Positions 23,620 to 32,578 are shown, counted from the stretch's first letter. The stretch: DNA of 37,257 bases from JBARRO01 sp049644265 (GCA_049644265.1 JBARRO010000132.1:1-37257); one strand, 5' to 3'. A program made the numbers and translations. Notes: generated by a model not told the origin, from the sequence alone.

Positions 23620-24936
23620 TCAGTGAGCCATTTTTTTCCATAGTTTTGTTGCAACCCTTCTTGCCTTCTCCCGGATTTCCTCCTCGTCAACATTGACCGG
23701 CTTTCGATTCCACACAACCCAGCGACCACCGATCATGACATGACGAACCATGGAGGCATGCATTCCAAAAAGGACATGCGCCTGAAGATTGCCTCGATCG
23801 AGGGGAGTCGGAGGGTCGTAGTCGAGCACAATGAGATCTGCGGAACTTCTTTTCGCGAATGCGCCAACCTGTTGGCCAAAGTATTCTGACACAAGCCGTT
23901 GGCCACCCTGCATCATCGCCGGGAGCTTTGAAAACGGAGAATCCTGGTTTGTCTCAGCATTCCGCATGAATCCAAATCTTGCCTCCTCGAACATGTCTGC
24001 GGGAAATCCGTCTGTGCCGAGTGCCGAGCGCTTCCCGAACCACTGCAGCGGTGCATGCCCGACGGCGTTGTTCATGTTCGACCGTGGATTGTGAATTATC
24101 CATGCACCAGCTTTATCAACCCCGGCAAGCTCCGGTTTCGTAAGGTGGACCCCGTGTGCCAGGATCGATTTCTCTCTCACGAGACCGAACTTCGCCAGCC
24201 GCGTGACAAGCCCCGTCCTATAGGCTCTTTCTGCACCGCGGACGTCAGCCCGATCCTCTCCCGCATGGATGTGAACTCCGGTGTTGTAGTGCTTCGCCAA
24301 TTCTCCCAGCCGCCGCATCGAATCATCGACGAGCGTGAAACTTGCGTGAGCTCCCACTGCCCCCCGGAAACAATCGCTCTTTTTGTTGGCGCTGATAAAC
24401 TGTTCGTTTTCCCGAAGGCCGAGGTTCCGCCGTTTGATCCCTCCCCGATCCGTCGTTTCATAGCAGAGGATTCCCCGCATCCCGACATACGACATGGCTT
24501 TTTTAATCAGGTCGAGAGATCCCGGAATGCAATTCGGAGACGCATGGTGGTCCACAAGAGTCGTCGTGCCAAGTTTTACAGATTCGATTGCTCCCACCAA
24601 TGCACTGTAGTAGATCGCCTCCTCGTCAAGGGCTTCATCGAGTTTCCACCAGACCTTCTTGAGAATTTCGAGGAAATTTTCAGGCGACGTTTTCGGTCCC
24701 GGCATTCCGCGCGCGAGGGCCGAATACAAATGCGTGTGCGAGCAGACCAGACCCGGCATGACGATCGCTCCGGAAAGATCCAACACCTCTTCCTCACGGA
24801 GGGGGGTGAGCCGGCGGGAAACATCACGGATCGTTCCGGTGCGAATGCGGATATCACACCGTCGGACAGACGGTGGGTCAATGACCACAGCACTCACGTT
24901 CCGAAGAATCAGGTCGGACACACGGCGGTTAGACAA
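23620..24936 (-). CDS. ssnA: SsnA-like aminohydrolase
   Basis: A 438-residue metal-dependent deaminase of the amidohydrolase superfamily, near E. coli SsnA in length. The metal ligands are visible: HTHLY, VDHHASPN, HIHAGED, LAHGVHL and LGTDGFPADM. It probably deaminates a purine or related ring; SsnA lies in the same gene cluster in E. coli. The frame starts with TTG at 24936, overlapping the upstream stop by 8 nt, and a GTG at 24921 is the alternative; neither has a strong Shine-Dalgarno, so the start is uncertain. Confidence 0.88.
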   Translation of the reverse strand: MSNRRVSDLILRNVSAVVIDPPSVRRCDIRIRTGTIRDVSRRLTPLREEEVLDLSGAIVMPGLVCSHTHLYSALARGMPGPKTSPENFLEILKKVWWKLDEALDEEAIYYSALVGAIESVKLGTTTLVDHHASPNCIPGSLDLIKKAMSYVGMRGILCYETTDRGGIKRRNLGLRENEQFISANKKSDCFRGAVGAHASFTLVDDSMRRLGELAKHYNTGVHIHAGEDRADVRGAERAYRTGLVTRLAKFGLVREKSILAHGVHLTKPELAGVDKAGAWIIHNPRSNMNNAVGHAPLQWFGKRSALGTDGFPADMFEEARFGFMRNAETNQDSPFSKLPAMMQGGQRLVSEYFGQQVGAFAKRSSADLIVLDYDPPTPLDRGNLQAHVLFGMHASMVRHVMIGGRWVVWNRKPVNVDEEEIREKARRVATKLWKKMAH

Positions 24937-26182
24937 TGGAGAGTTCTTTCAGGCGGTTTTTCAGAAGGTTGAAATCGGGCGGGATATCGATCGTCTCCCC
25001 GGTCGCTTTTTTTGCAGACTCAATGTCCTTCAGTCCGTTTCCTGTGATGACGACAACGGCGGAGGCATTCTTGTCAACGATGCCTTTGGCAGTCGCTTTT
25101 TTCAGCCCTGCCATTCCGGCCACTCCGGCGGGCTCGCCGAACACGGCGCCAAGTTTCGCAGTGAGACACATTGCTTCGAGAATTTCCCGGTCGGAAACAG
25201 CAATCATCGTTCCGTTGGATTTTTTGATTTCCTGAATTGCGCGTCGCCAGTTGCGCGGAGTACCGACGGCGATGCTATCCGCAATCGTGTTTGTCGGCGC
25301 GGGAACAATGTCCTTTCCGCTTTCGAATGCCTCAACGATGGGTCGCGCTCCCTCTGCCTGTACCCCGAGAAGGCGCGGCATGCGGTTGATGTATCCGAGC
25401 TGCCGCATTTCCCGAAGCCCTTTGCCGATTGCCCCGATCGTGCAACCGTCTCCCACGGAGACCACCACCCAGTCGGGAACGTGCGACCGCAGTTGTTCCG
25501 CAATTTCAAGCCCCGCTGTTTTCTTGCCTTCGACCAGAAACGGATTCGTACCGCTGTTCCGGTCGTACCAGCCGAACTGCCTGCATGCCTCACGGCACAA
25601 GTCGAAGGCCTGTTCGTAGCTTCCCTGAACCCGGACAACCGTCGCTCCGAAGACAAGCAATTGAGTGACTTTGGGTTCGGGTGCCCGGTGAGGGACAAAA
25701 ATGACGCTACGAAGGTCGACGGCTGCGGAAAGTCCTGCAAGCGACGACGCTGCATTCCCCGTCGAGGCACAGGCGATCGTCCGAAACCCAAATTCTTTTG
25801 CTTTGAGCACACCAATGGAACTTGCACGATCTTTGAATGAACTGGTGGGATTCCTCCCGTCATCTTTCAGGAACAATGTGTTCAGACCGGTCTGTTGGGC
25901 GAGACGGGGAACCTCATAGACAGGGGTCCATCCTATTTGCAGATGCGGAACTGTAAACTCCGCAAAGACTGGAAGCAACTCCCGGTAACGCCAGTGATCA
26001 TTCGGACGGTTGAGGAAGGTCCCGGGCTTCAGCGAGGAGGAGATAGCAGCGTAGTCATACTCGACATCGAGAATGCCTTCCTTTCCGCAGAGCTCACACG
26101 TATGGAGATTCCCATACGGGTAGATCTTGCCACACACGAGACAGCGAAGGCCCGTTACAAAGCGGGGAGCAGGAGGTTTCAT
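24929..26182 (-). CDS. Threonine synthase-like PLP enzyme with zinc ribbon
   Basis: A 417-residue fold-type II PLP enzyme. Residues 14-32 hold a CX2C-X11-CX2C zinc ribbon (CLVC, CELC). PTSSFKDRA places the PLP Lys at K117, STGNAASS is the substrate loop and VSVGDGCTIGAIGKG is the phosphate-cup region. By sequence it is threonine-synthase-like, acting on O-phosphohomoserine or a similar phosphorylated or diamino substrate. Its place as first gene of a purine/selenium-type operon argues for a catabolic role, for example as an amino-acid lyase. The upstream gap (26183-26594) should hold the operon promoter, though I could not point to it. Confidence 0.85.
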   Translation of the reverse strand: MKPPAPRFVTGLRCLVCGKIYPYGNLHTCELCGKEGILDVEYDYAAISSSLKPGTFLNRPNDHWRYRELLPVFAEFTVPHLQIGWTPVYEVPRLAQQTGLNTLFLKDDGRNPTSSFKDRASSIGVLKAKEFGFRTIACASTGNAASSLAGLSAAVDLRSVIFVPHRAPEPKVTQLLVFGATVVRVQGSYEQAFDLCREACRQFGWYDRNSGTNPFLVEGKKTAGLEIAEQLRSHVPDWVVVSVGDGCTIGAIGKGLREMRQLGYINRMPRLLGVQAEGARPIVEAFESGKDIVPAPTNTIADSIAVGTPRNWRRAIQEIKKSNGTMIAVSDREILEAMCLTAKLGAVFGEPAGVAGMAGLKKATAKGIVDKNASAVVVITGNGLKDIESAKKATGETIDIPPDFNLLKNRLKELSIV

Positions 26183-26594
26183 GGAATTCAGTGCGTTTTG
26201 GCAACGACAACAAAACCCGTGCCTTTACAAAGCCCTTACATTTGGGGAAGATGTGGCAGAAGGGATTCGCAAACCTGAGACTGTGTCAAGACTGGGAGGA
26301 CCGCTTCTCAGCCCTGAGAATCAGCACCGGCAGCTGAAATTCAACGGATTTCGGATTTCGAAGAATGACGTTCCTCATGTAGAGCTCTGATGTTCTCTTG
26401 AAGTCGGGCCGCGCCGACGGCTCCAGATGCTTCACCTGAGCGTCCTCGCCGTCGAATTGCCCGTTTCTGTCCAAAATCCCACTCTTCATCTCTCAGTTGT
26501 GATAAAATTCACTTGACAAACGGCAAGGTTATTTCTATTATTATTTCAGACAAATGAGTCTGATAACGCGTTTCAGAAAGTCTTGGAGGATTCC
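26183..26594. other. Divergent intergenic region
   Basis: About 410 bases between the divergent purine-type and cytochrome operons. The plus-strand promoter is at 26513-26541. A 67-codon minus-strand open frame (26286-26489) lacks a convincing start. No repeat array was seen. Confidence 0.5.
26513..26541 (+). promoter_or_regulatory. Consensus sigma70-like promoter of the cytochrome operon
   Basis: A perfect TTGACA (26513-26518), a 17-nt spacer, and TATTAT (26536-26541). Initiation near 26548 would leave a leader of about 47 nt. The ribosome site GGAGGA (26585-26590) precedes the ATG at 26595 by 4 nt. Confidence 0.75.
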
Positions 26595-28280
26595 ATGAGC
26601 GAACCTGTGAAAGCCCCACGCAACAAAGTCTCAATTCCGACAGTTGTGCTTCTCGTTCTTCTCGTTGCCGTCGTCGCCTACCTGGTTGGCGACAGATACG
26701 GCGAAAAGAAGTATCGACACATCAGCGCGTTTGCCTGGGACAAGGATGAGTGGGCAAATCGCACCAAAGGATTAAGGACGAGCTACAACCCCGACCATGA
26801 TCTGAATAATGAGACGCTGACGCTGGTTCCCGGAGACGAACGGTGGCTCGACTTTGTCTTTTGGTGCTTCAACAACAAACTCGCAGAGCATCAGGTTGAA
26901 GCGTACGGAGGGACGGAATGGGATGGACCGACGGGCGGAGTGATCTTTCACTGGGCGCCGGGTTCACGGTGGGAGACTCACACGCTGGCAAGTTTCGGTT
27001 TCACGATCGGTCATACCATCGGCGAACATAAATGGCTTGACACACAGTTCCCGGATTTCTTTGAGAAATACGGCGGCGTCTACGGAATCAACGTGAAGGA
27101 CCGTCTTGCAGAAATCGACACGGCGTCTCCAACTCCGTGGGTGGAGTTTCTGCAGTACGGCGGCGGCGCAAACAGTCCGTACTATCGGTACCTGTTCCAT
27201 CAGGAAGCCGTCGTCGATCCCGTTCGTGATAGAATCTATCTGATCGGCGGACAGGGTGTCGGATTCGAATACACGTTCGAGCGGTACTTTCATGAAGTCC
27301 GTGAAGTACTCACGGACGCCAGGGCCTATCAGTTCTTTCAATTGTACGACATGTATGGCCCCGGATTCGCGTCGCTTGGAGGATGGGCAAAGAACACATT
27401 GTCAGCAAAGCTGCATGGAATCTATTTCACCGACGACATGGGCAAGTGGTCAACGAAACCGGGCGTTGCCAAAGCGGTCAAGTACGACCCCAACCCGCCC
27501 TCACCGCCGATCCCGGCGGGAATTCCCGAACCAGAATCGGCGAACCGAGGCGAGGCCGTGTATAAGAAACAGTGCACCCCCTGTCACGGAATCACGGGCG
27601 ACGGCAAGGGTTTTCTTGCAGCCGGTTTCGATGTCAAGCCAAGGGATTTTCGCCAGGGAATCTACAAATTCCGCTCGACGAAGACGGGACAATTCCCGAC
27701 GGTGGCTGATCTTGAGCACATTATTCGAGTCGGCGTGCCAAATTCGACCATGCCGGCCTGGGGAGAATTCCTCTCGAAAGATCAAATCCATGACCTCGCA
27801 TGTTACCTGATCACTTTCTCCGACCAATTCACGGAATCGTGGAAGAAAGGCGAACAGCCCGAACTGCTCCCGGTACCCGCCCCCCCGGAACACCTCGCTG
27901 CTCTTGCTGCGAAAGGGAAGAAAGTCTTTGATTTGGCCCAGTGCGCACAGTGTCATGGGGAGAAGGGGAAAGGGGATGGCCCGGCAGCTCAGACTCTCAC
28001 GGATTATTGGGAGAGTCCGATTCCGGCGACTGACCTGACCTACAAATGGGTATTCAAGAACGGCTATAAACCCCAGGATGTGTATCGGACATTCAACGGC
28101 GGACTCAACGGCACTCCCATGCCGTCGTACCTCGATGCAATCGAAAAGGATGAGGACCGTTGGGCTCTCGTTGCATACGTTCTTTCCTTGTCGCCGGAAA
28201 AACGCCCGGTGCTCCACCTCAACGAATTCAAACACAGGATCGCCTCGGCAATCGACGAGCGAGGAATTGTTAGGAAATAA
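26595..28280 (+). CDS. Membrane-anchored dihaem cytochrome c with unknown N-terminal domain
   Basis: A 561-residue protein. Residues 13-34 form a single N-terminal membrane anchor. Residues about 45-315 are an aromatic-rich domain I do not recognise. Two class I cytochrome c domains follow, with haem sites CTPCH (327-331) and CAQCH (450-454) and candidate distal Met ligands in NSTMPAWGEF and GTPMPSYLD. The protein is therefore periplasmic and carries two c-type haems. It is the first gene of an envelope redox operon with a strong promoter. It could be the electron-accepting or donating part of a complex whose catalytic part is the unknown domain. The ATG at 26595 is set by GGAGGA; the TTG at 26583 is unlikely. 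Confidence 0.88.
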   Translation: MSEPVKAPRNKVSIPTVVLLVLLVAVVAYLVGDRYGEKKYRHISAFAWDKDEWANRTKGLRTSYNPDHDLNNETLTLVPGDERWLDFVFWCFNNKLAEHQVEAYGGTEWDGPTGGVIFHWAPGSRWETHTLASFGFTIGHTIGEHKWLDTQFPDFFEKYGGVYGINVKDRLAEIDTASPTPWVEFLQYGGGANSPYYRYLFHQEAVVDPVRDRIYLIGGQGVGFEYTFERYFHEVREVLTDARAYQFFQLYDMYGPGFASLGGWAKNTLSAKLHGIYFTDDMGKWSTKPGVAKAVKYDPNPPSPPIPAGIPEPESANRGEAVYKKQCTPCHGITGDGKGFLAAGFDVKPRDFRQGIYKFRSTKTGQFPTVADLEHIIRVGVPNSTMPAWGEFLSKDQIHDLACYLITFSDQFTESWKKGEQPELLPVPAPPEHLAALAAKGKKVFDLAQCAQCHGEKGKGDGPAAQTLTDYWESPIPATDLTYKWVFKNGYKPQDVYRTFNGGLNGTPMPSYLDAIEKDEDRWALVAYVLSLSPEKRPVLHLNEFKHRIASAIDERGIVRK

Positions 28281-28282
28281 CC

Positions 28283-28447
28283 ATGAACCAAAAATCACGG
28301 ATCATTCTGCTCATTCTCTCAACGTCCCTTGTAGCGCTCGGGACTCTTTTTGCATTCGGATCCTCCCGGCAGCAAAAGAATTATGAGATGAAAAATGTCG
28401 GCGGGAAAACGAACCAGTGTACCTGCACTCAAAGACTTGAGCGGTAA
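28283..28447 (+). CDS. 54-residue single-pass membrane peptide with a CTC motif
   Basis: The ATG at 28283 is 2 nt after the cytochrome stop codon. The 54-residue product has a basic start (MNQKSR), a hydrophobic segment at residues 7-26, a soluble tail (SSRQQKNYEMKNV) and a C-terminal Cys-Thr-Cys. Position and signal-anchor layout suggest a small accessory subunit of the cytochrome, perhaps for assembly or haem delivery. I recognise no family. Its shortness makes it easy to miss in annotation. Confidence 0.65.
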   Translation: MNQKSRIILLILSTSLVALGTLFAFGSSRQQKNYEMKNVGGKTNQCTCTQRLER

Positions 28448-28640
28448 AGAGCTCTAAAGCCTTCAAGCAACCGGATTTGTTGCGTAAATCCTCCCTCTCT
28501 CGGGAATTTCACGTTCCGCAAACGTGCGGTGGGTCATCCTCCCGGTAATTCCCTTGATTTGACACTCGGGTACGACTAAATTGGTCATGTTGAAGACTTG
28601 CTGCCGTTCTCGCCAATCAGTCATTTTCGGAATTGCCTCC

Positions 28641-29843
28641 ATGAAGATGTCAATTTATTGCCGCTTCCTATTCGCCCTGGCGATTTTACCCAATTGGCTC
28701 GCCGCCCAGCCGCGAACGACAACCGCAGAGGATTCGCTTATGCGATCCCGTTCAATCCAGAATACAACCACTGTTGGAGGATACGGCAATGCGTTGTATC
28801 AGCGCGATTTCAACGCGAAGATTGCGACGGCGACGCTCGAACGGCTTGTGCTTTTTGTGGGACACAGATTCGGGCGGGGCATAGCGTTTTTCTCGGAAAT
28901 CGAGATCGAGGATGCGAAGGTCAGCGGCGGCGAAAACGGAGGCGAGGTTGCGGTAGAGCAGGCGTACGTGAGATTCAACCTGATTCCGAATCACTACGCG
29001 ACGGCCGGGCTCTTTATTCCCCGCATCGGAATTCTTAACGAAGACCATCTCCCAACTTCGTTCAACGGAAACGAACGCACCCAGGTGGAAACCAACATTA
29101 TTCCATCAACGTGGCGCGAGCTCGGCGTTGGATTCTACGGCAGCGAGCCGACCCTGGGCCTGTACTACAGCGCTGCGGTCGTGAACGGTCTGAACTCCGA
29201 GGGTTTCCGACACGGTTCTGTCATTCGCGGTGGAAGGTTTGAGGGAAGACGGGCGAGCGCAAACAATCTGGCCGTCACCGGGGCAGTGCAGATTCACGAC
29301 GGGGATTTCAAATTCCAACTGTCGGGATACTACGGCGGCAGCGTTGGTCTTGCAACTCAGGATGCCGAGACTTTGAAACTGGCTTCAGGAATGTTCGGGA
29401 CACCCGTCCTCCTGGCGGAGGCCGATGCGCAGTACGAAGTCGACGGCTTCTCGACAAGAATCCTGGGGACGATGGTTACCATTTCAAACGCCTTCGAGAT
29501 CAACCGCGCATACGGAAACAACACACCACAACAGGCCTTCGGTGCGTACATCGAAGCCGCGTACAACGTGCTCGAGGGAATGAAAGGTTTGGAGGGTCAG
29601 ACGCTTGCTTTGTTCGTTCGGTATGAGAAACTCGATATGAACCAGCAGATTCCCTCCAACGCGACACTCGACCCGACGCTCCGGCAGGACCATGTAACAG
29701 CAGGATTGAGCTTCCTTCCAACTCCCAACGTTGTGGTAAAAGCTGATGCAAGATTCATGCACTCAGGAACTCCCAGTCCGACACCGACTGGTTTCAAACC
29801 CAACAATACATTCCTCAATCTTGGTGTGGGATATTCTTTCTGA
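28641..29843 (+). CDS. Porin-like outer-membrane beta-barrel protein
   Basis: A 400-residue protein from the ATG at 28641, which begins a signal peptide (FLFALAILPNWLAAQ). Earlier in-frame codons at 28581 would place 20 extra residues before it. The mature part alternates short hydrophobic strands with loops rich in G, N and E, and ends in an aromatic residue (LNLGVGYSF), the C-terminal Phe signature of outer-membrane barrels. It resembles phosphate-selective or short-chain porins. It follows the cytochrome and small peptide after a 193-nt gap and precedes the Rieske gene by 5 nt, so it may let a substrate or product of the redox system through the outer membrane. Confidence 0.75.
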   Translation: MKMSIYCRFLFALAILPNWLAAQPRTTTAEDSLMRSRSIQNTTTVGGYGNALYQRDFNAKIATATLERLVLFVGHRFGRGIAFFSEIEIEDAKVSGGENGGEVAVEQAYVRFNLIPNHYATAGLFIPRIGILNEDHLPTSFNGNERTQVETNIIPSTWRELGVGFYGSEPTLGLYYSAAVVNGLNSEGFRHGSVIRGGRFEGRRASANNLAVTGAVQIHDGDFKFQLSGYYGGSVGLATQDAETLKLASGMFGTPVLLAEADAQYEVDGFSTRILGTMVTISNAFEINRAYGNNTPQQAFGAYIEAAYNVLEGMKGLEGQTLALFVRYEKLDMNQQIPSNATLDPTLRQDHVTAGLSFLPTPNVVVKADARFMHSGTPSPTPTGFKPNNTFLNLGVGYSF

Positions 29844-29848
29844 GGCAG

Positions 29849-30265
29849 ATGGAACGAAGAGAGTTTCTCAAGACATCGTGTCTCGCTTGTCTGGGGGCTC
29901 AGGCAGCGGCAACGGGTTTGGTCACAGGGTGTTCATCCCTCCCTATCTACAGAACATCAGTCGCCGAGAACGAAATTACGGTGCCGATGTCTTTGTTCGC
30001 TGAAGGCGATTTCCACCTCATTCGCACAGACAACTTCGATTTTCAGATCGCGTTGCGGAAGCAGGATGGCCGCTTTACGGCGATTCTCCTACGATGCACA
30101 CACGCTGAGAATCCGGTGACCCCTTCGGGTCACGGCTTCGCCTGCAGTCTTCACGGGAGCACGTTCGATGCAAATGGAATTGTCACGCGGGGCCCGGCAT
30201 CACTTCCTCTCGTAAAACTCCCGACCGTCGAATACCCGGACAAAGTCGTTATCCGGCTTTCGTAG
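29849..30265 (+). CDS. TAT-exported Rieske [2Fe-2S] protein
   Basis: A 138-residue protein. RREFLK near the N-terminus plus a hydrophobic stretch is a twin-arginine signal, and VTGC (to C28) could be a lipobox. The Rieske cluster ligands are C83/H85 (CTH) and C99/H102 (CSLH). It is thus a periplasmic or lipid-anchored one-electron carrier placed 5 nt after the porin and likely works with the dihaem cytochrome. It lacks the membrane helix and partner genes of a cytochrome bc complex. The last 17 nt overlap the end of the convergent yhcH-like gene. Confidence 0.88.
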   Translation: MERREFLKTSCLACLGAQAAATGLVTGCSSLPIYRTSVAENEITVPMSLFAEGDFHLIRTDNFDFQIALRKQDGRFTAILLRCTHAENPVTPSGHGFACSLHGSTFDANGIVTRGPASLPLVKLPTVEYPDKVVIRLS

Positions 30266-30869
30266 CCACCCTCACTTTGATCACAAGCTTCTTGACGATC
30301 TTGTTCCCGCCGGGTGTAACGCCCGGACGGTGGACGTCGGAGGGAAAGAACAGAAAGAATGTGTCGGGGACGGCTCGATAGTACGTTCCTTCCGCGGCAT
30401 AATTCGCCGCATCGGATTTCCCATCATACAGCTTCGTCACGGTCGCCTTCGCAATCGTGCAAACACCGATTTTCTCTTCTCCCCGAATCACATACTGGAG
30501 GTCGACATAGTTGCGGTGGGATTCCCACTTGGTATTCTCAAAATTTTTCGTCGAGTCTTCTGTAATCGAGGCAAAGACGTTGTCTCCGTCGATCGGATAT
30601 TTCCCTTTCGGGAGAGCGGAAAGATCGCGATCCCTGAGAAACGCAAACGCGGAGTCCCAGGCCGGCTTGTTCAGCTGGTATTGACGCTCAAATTCCGGCC
30701 GGTTGATTGATTTGTGGGGTTCAAGCTTCACCCCCCCGAGCCACGCTTTTGCATTAAACCAATCGTCCACCTTCTTCATAGTTGCCTCGTTGGTTGATTG
30801 TTCCTGCGCAAAGAGAACTGCACCAAGCATGCAGTGCGCAAGAAGAATTTTCAGAATTCCCGATTTCAT
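30249..30869 (-). CDS. Exported YhcH/YjgK/YiaL (DUF386) family protein
   Basis: A 206-residue protein with an N-terminal signal peptide (ILLAHCMLGAVLFAQ). The YhcH/YjgK/YiaL cupin-like domain is recognisable from ESHRNYVDLQYVIRGEEKIGV and FFLFFPSDVHRPGV. Relatives act as sugar anomerases in sialic acid or xylulose metabolism or as biofilm-linked proteins, mostly in the cytoplasm; an exported form is unusual. The His and Glu residues of the metal site are kept. The ATG at 30869 has GAGGAAG upstream. It lies 53 nt downstream of the esterase and may be co-transcribed. Confidence 0.85.
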   Translation of the reverse strand: MKSGILKILLAHCMLGAVLFAQEQSTNEATMKKVDDWFNAKAWLGGVKLEPHKSINRPEFERQYQLNKPAWDSAFAFLRDRDLSALPKGKYPIDGDNVFASITEDSTKNFENTKWESHRNYVDLQYVIRGEEKIGVCTIAKATVTKLYDGKSDAANYAAEGTYYRAVPDTFFLFFPSDVHRPGVTPGGNKIVKKLVIKVRVATKAG

Positions 30870-30922
30870 CTTCGCTTCCTCTGTCGGCTGTGAGTGATGG
30901 GTGGAGTTTGACGCCGGTCGAA

Positions 30923-31822
30923 TCAGGGCTTATCCCGCAGGTACTGTACAAAAAATTCGGCGCAATTCCCGTTCACGGGTTTTCCGCTCTCTCCCTGCAG
31001 CAACACGCATGGAATATCCAAAGAATCCATCCGTTCTTTGAGGTGCACGCCGAAGCTGTAATGATGGACCGCCTCACTGAGGTTTACGGGAGGATCTTTC
31101 GATCCACTGTAATATGCCCAGACCGGCGGATCGTCGGGGGTGAGGTATGCCATTGGAGAAGCCTGCCGAAACAAGTCGTGCGTATGCGAACCCTTCAAAT
31201 CTTCTTCTTTGAGACCGAAGAACGCGCCTTTGAAGAAGCTGTGCTTGAGTGCGAAGTCGCCGATCCATTCCTTGACAAGGTCCGGTTCGAGCGTTGTCTG
31301 CCCCGAAAACTCGGCAACACAGGAAAGCCTGGTGGACATGCGAAGAACCGGGTCAGCGCTTGCGGGGTCCGCCATGTCGTCGTGGAACCCAATCCACATT
31401 GCAGTGCAGGCTCCGGCGGAACTTCCCCCCGCCCCGATACGGGTAGAATCGATATTCAACTCCTGTGCATGAAAGCGCGCATACTGGATCGCCCGCACAC
31501 AATCCTGATAATGCTGAGGAAAGACCGCCTCCGGGGTCAGCCGATAATCGATGGTCATGACCGACATGCCTTTGCCGAGGAGTGCGCCAATCAGTTTCCG
31601 GGAAACATCCTTCTTGCTGCCGGAGGAAAAACCGCCTCCGTGGATCAAAACAACCAGTGGCGCAGGAGCTTCCGCGCGGGCCTTCCACAGGTCGAACGTG
31701 TTCTTCGATTCCGGTCCGTAATGCTCATCTTGGAGGTCGGGGGCGGGAGTCGTTTGCGCCCACATAAATACTGGAACAACGAGGAGCAATGCTTGTCTTC
31801 TGAAAAACGGGGCAATCGGCAT
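30923..31822 (-). CDS. Exported alpha/beta-hydrolase (carboxylesterase-like)
   Basis: A 299-residue protein with a signal peptide (ALLLVVPVFMWAQ). The oxyanion-hole HGGG sits in LIHGGGFSSGSKKD and the nucleophile in GAGGSSAG (G-x-S-x-G-like), as in the hormone-sensitive lipase/carboxylesterase group. It should hydrolyse short acyl esters in the periplasm. The acid and His of the triad are plausible in the C-terminal third but not assigned. Same strand as and upstream of the yhcH-like gene. Confidence 0.85.
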   Translation of the reverse strand: MPIAPFFRRQALLLVVPVFMWAQTTPAPDLQDEHYGPESKNTFDLWKARAEAPAPLVVLIHGGGFSSGSKKDVSRKLIGALLGKGMSVMTIDYRLTPEAVFPQHYQDCVRAIQYARFHAQELNIDSTRIGAGGSSAGACTAMWIGFHDDMADPASADPVLRMSTRLSCVAEFSGQTTLEPDLVKEWIGDFALKHSFFKGAFFGLKEEDLKGSHTHDLFRQASPMAYLTPDDPPVWAYYSGSKDPPVNLSEAVHHYSFGVHLKERMDSLDIPCVLLQGESGKPVNGNCAEFFVQYLRDKP

Positions 31823-31975
31823 GAGGAGGAAATTAGTTCAGATGTCCTTCAAACGCAAGGATGACGCATTCGCGCGCACAGTTCTCGACGAACACAAATT
31901 CTCAATCCCAATAACCTCTTTCCGGGGGCGTTGGATCTTTCCTGACGTTGGGGTATCTTGCAGGTTCGCGAAACT

Positions 31976-32293
31976 ATGAAACGATTCACGCACACATTTC
32001 TTATCCTTGCCGTTCTCGCTTCGGCGAGCGTTGCCGGGCCGGTGCTCGACAAAACCCTCTCCTCTCGACGGGTGGTTGTTGAGCAGCCTCGTTCCTCCGA
32101 CGACTCGCAGTCGATTCTTGTCCAGCTCACCAATAAATTCGAGAAACGGGGCAATCTTCCCGCGGCGCCTGCTCCGGATCTGAAAGACTCCGAACCGCTC
32201 GGCCCGCTCGACCATCCGCTCTGCCCTCGAACAATTTGTTCCTTCATTGAGTCTCACCTCGTGTACTCCCAGGTCACTTCCTCGGATCTGTAA
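31976..32293 (+). CDS. Small secreted protein of unknown function
   Basis: A 105-residue protein from the ATG at 31976, which starts a signal peptide (FLILAVLASASVAG). The remainder is short, proline-rich and acidic near the C-terminus (PAAPAPDLKDSEPLGPLDHPL). An upstream start at 31958 would disrupt the signal. No family recognised. A minus-strand frame overlaps it but is a shadow. Confidence 0.5.
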   Translation: MKRFTHTFLILAVLASASVAGPVLDKTLSSRRVVVEQPRSSDDSQSILVQLTNKFEKRGNLPAAPAPDLKDSEPLGPLDHPLCPRTICSFIESHLVYSQVTSSDL

Positions 32294-32394
32294 TTCTCCC
32301 TTCCATCTGATTTGATTCAAGTCGGGATGCCGTGCAAGTCGACTCCGACATTCACATCATTTCTTTTCCCAAATCAATCTTGATGGAGGAAGTC

Positions 32395-32526
32395 ATGGCG
32401 CCAACCAACGCTCCCGGAGCGGGCGGAGAACCCGAGCAATCCGGTAAACAAATCGCATGGGGGATCCTTGCGTTTGTTGTAGGAATTTCAGTGCTGCTGT
32501 ATCTGGTGAAGATGCTGGTCAGTTGA
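32395..32526 (+). CDS. 43-residue single-pass membrane peptide
   Basis: The ATG at 32395 has GGAGGA (32385-32390) 4 nt upstream, which rules out the earlier in-frame starts. The product has a polar, proline- and glycine-rich start (APTNAPGAGGEPEQ) and one hydrophobic segment to the end (residues 20-41). It is followed by the terminator at 32549-32578. Function unknown. Confidence 0.55.
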   Translation: MAPTNAPGAGGEPEQSGKQIAWGILAFVVGISVLLYLVKMLVS

Positions 32527-32548
32527 ACCGCTGCGATGAGGAAACAAG

Positions 32549-32578
32549 AATCCCGATCGGAAATGTCCGGTCGGGATT
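32549..32578 (+). terminator. Intrinsic terminator after the membrane peptide
   Basis: AATCCCGATCGG (32549-32560) pairs with CCGGTCGGGATT (32567-32578), 12 pairs with one G-T, around a 6-nt loop. It is followed by TGTTTTTG. Confidence 0.75.

Noticed and set aside
26286..26489. 67-codon minus-strand open frame upstream of the threonine-synthase-like gene
   Set aside because: No good ribosome site or recognisable motif, and it sits in the divergent promoter region.
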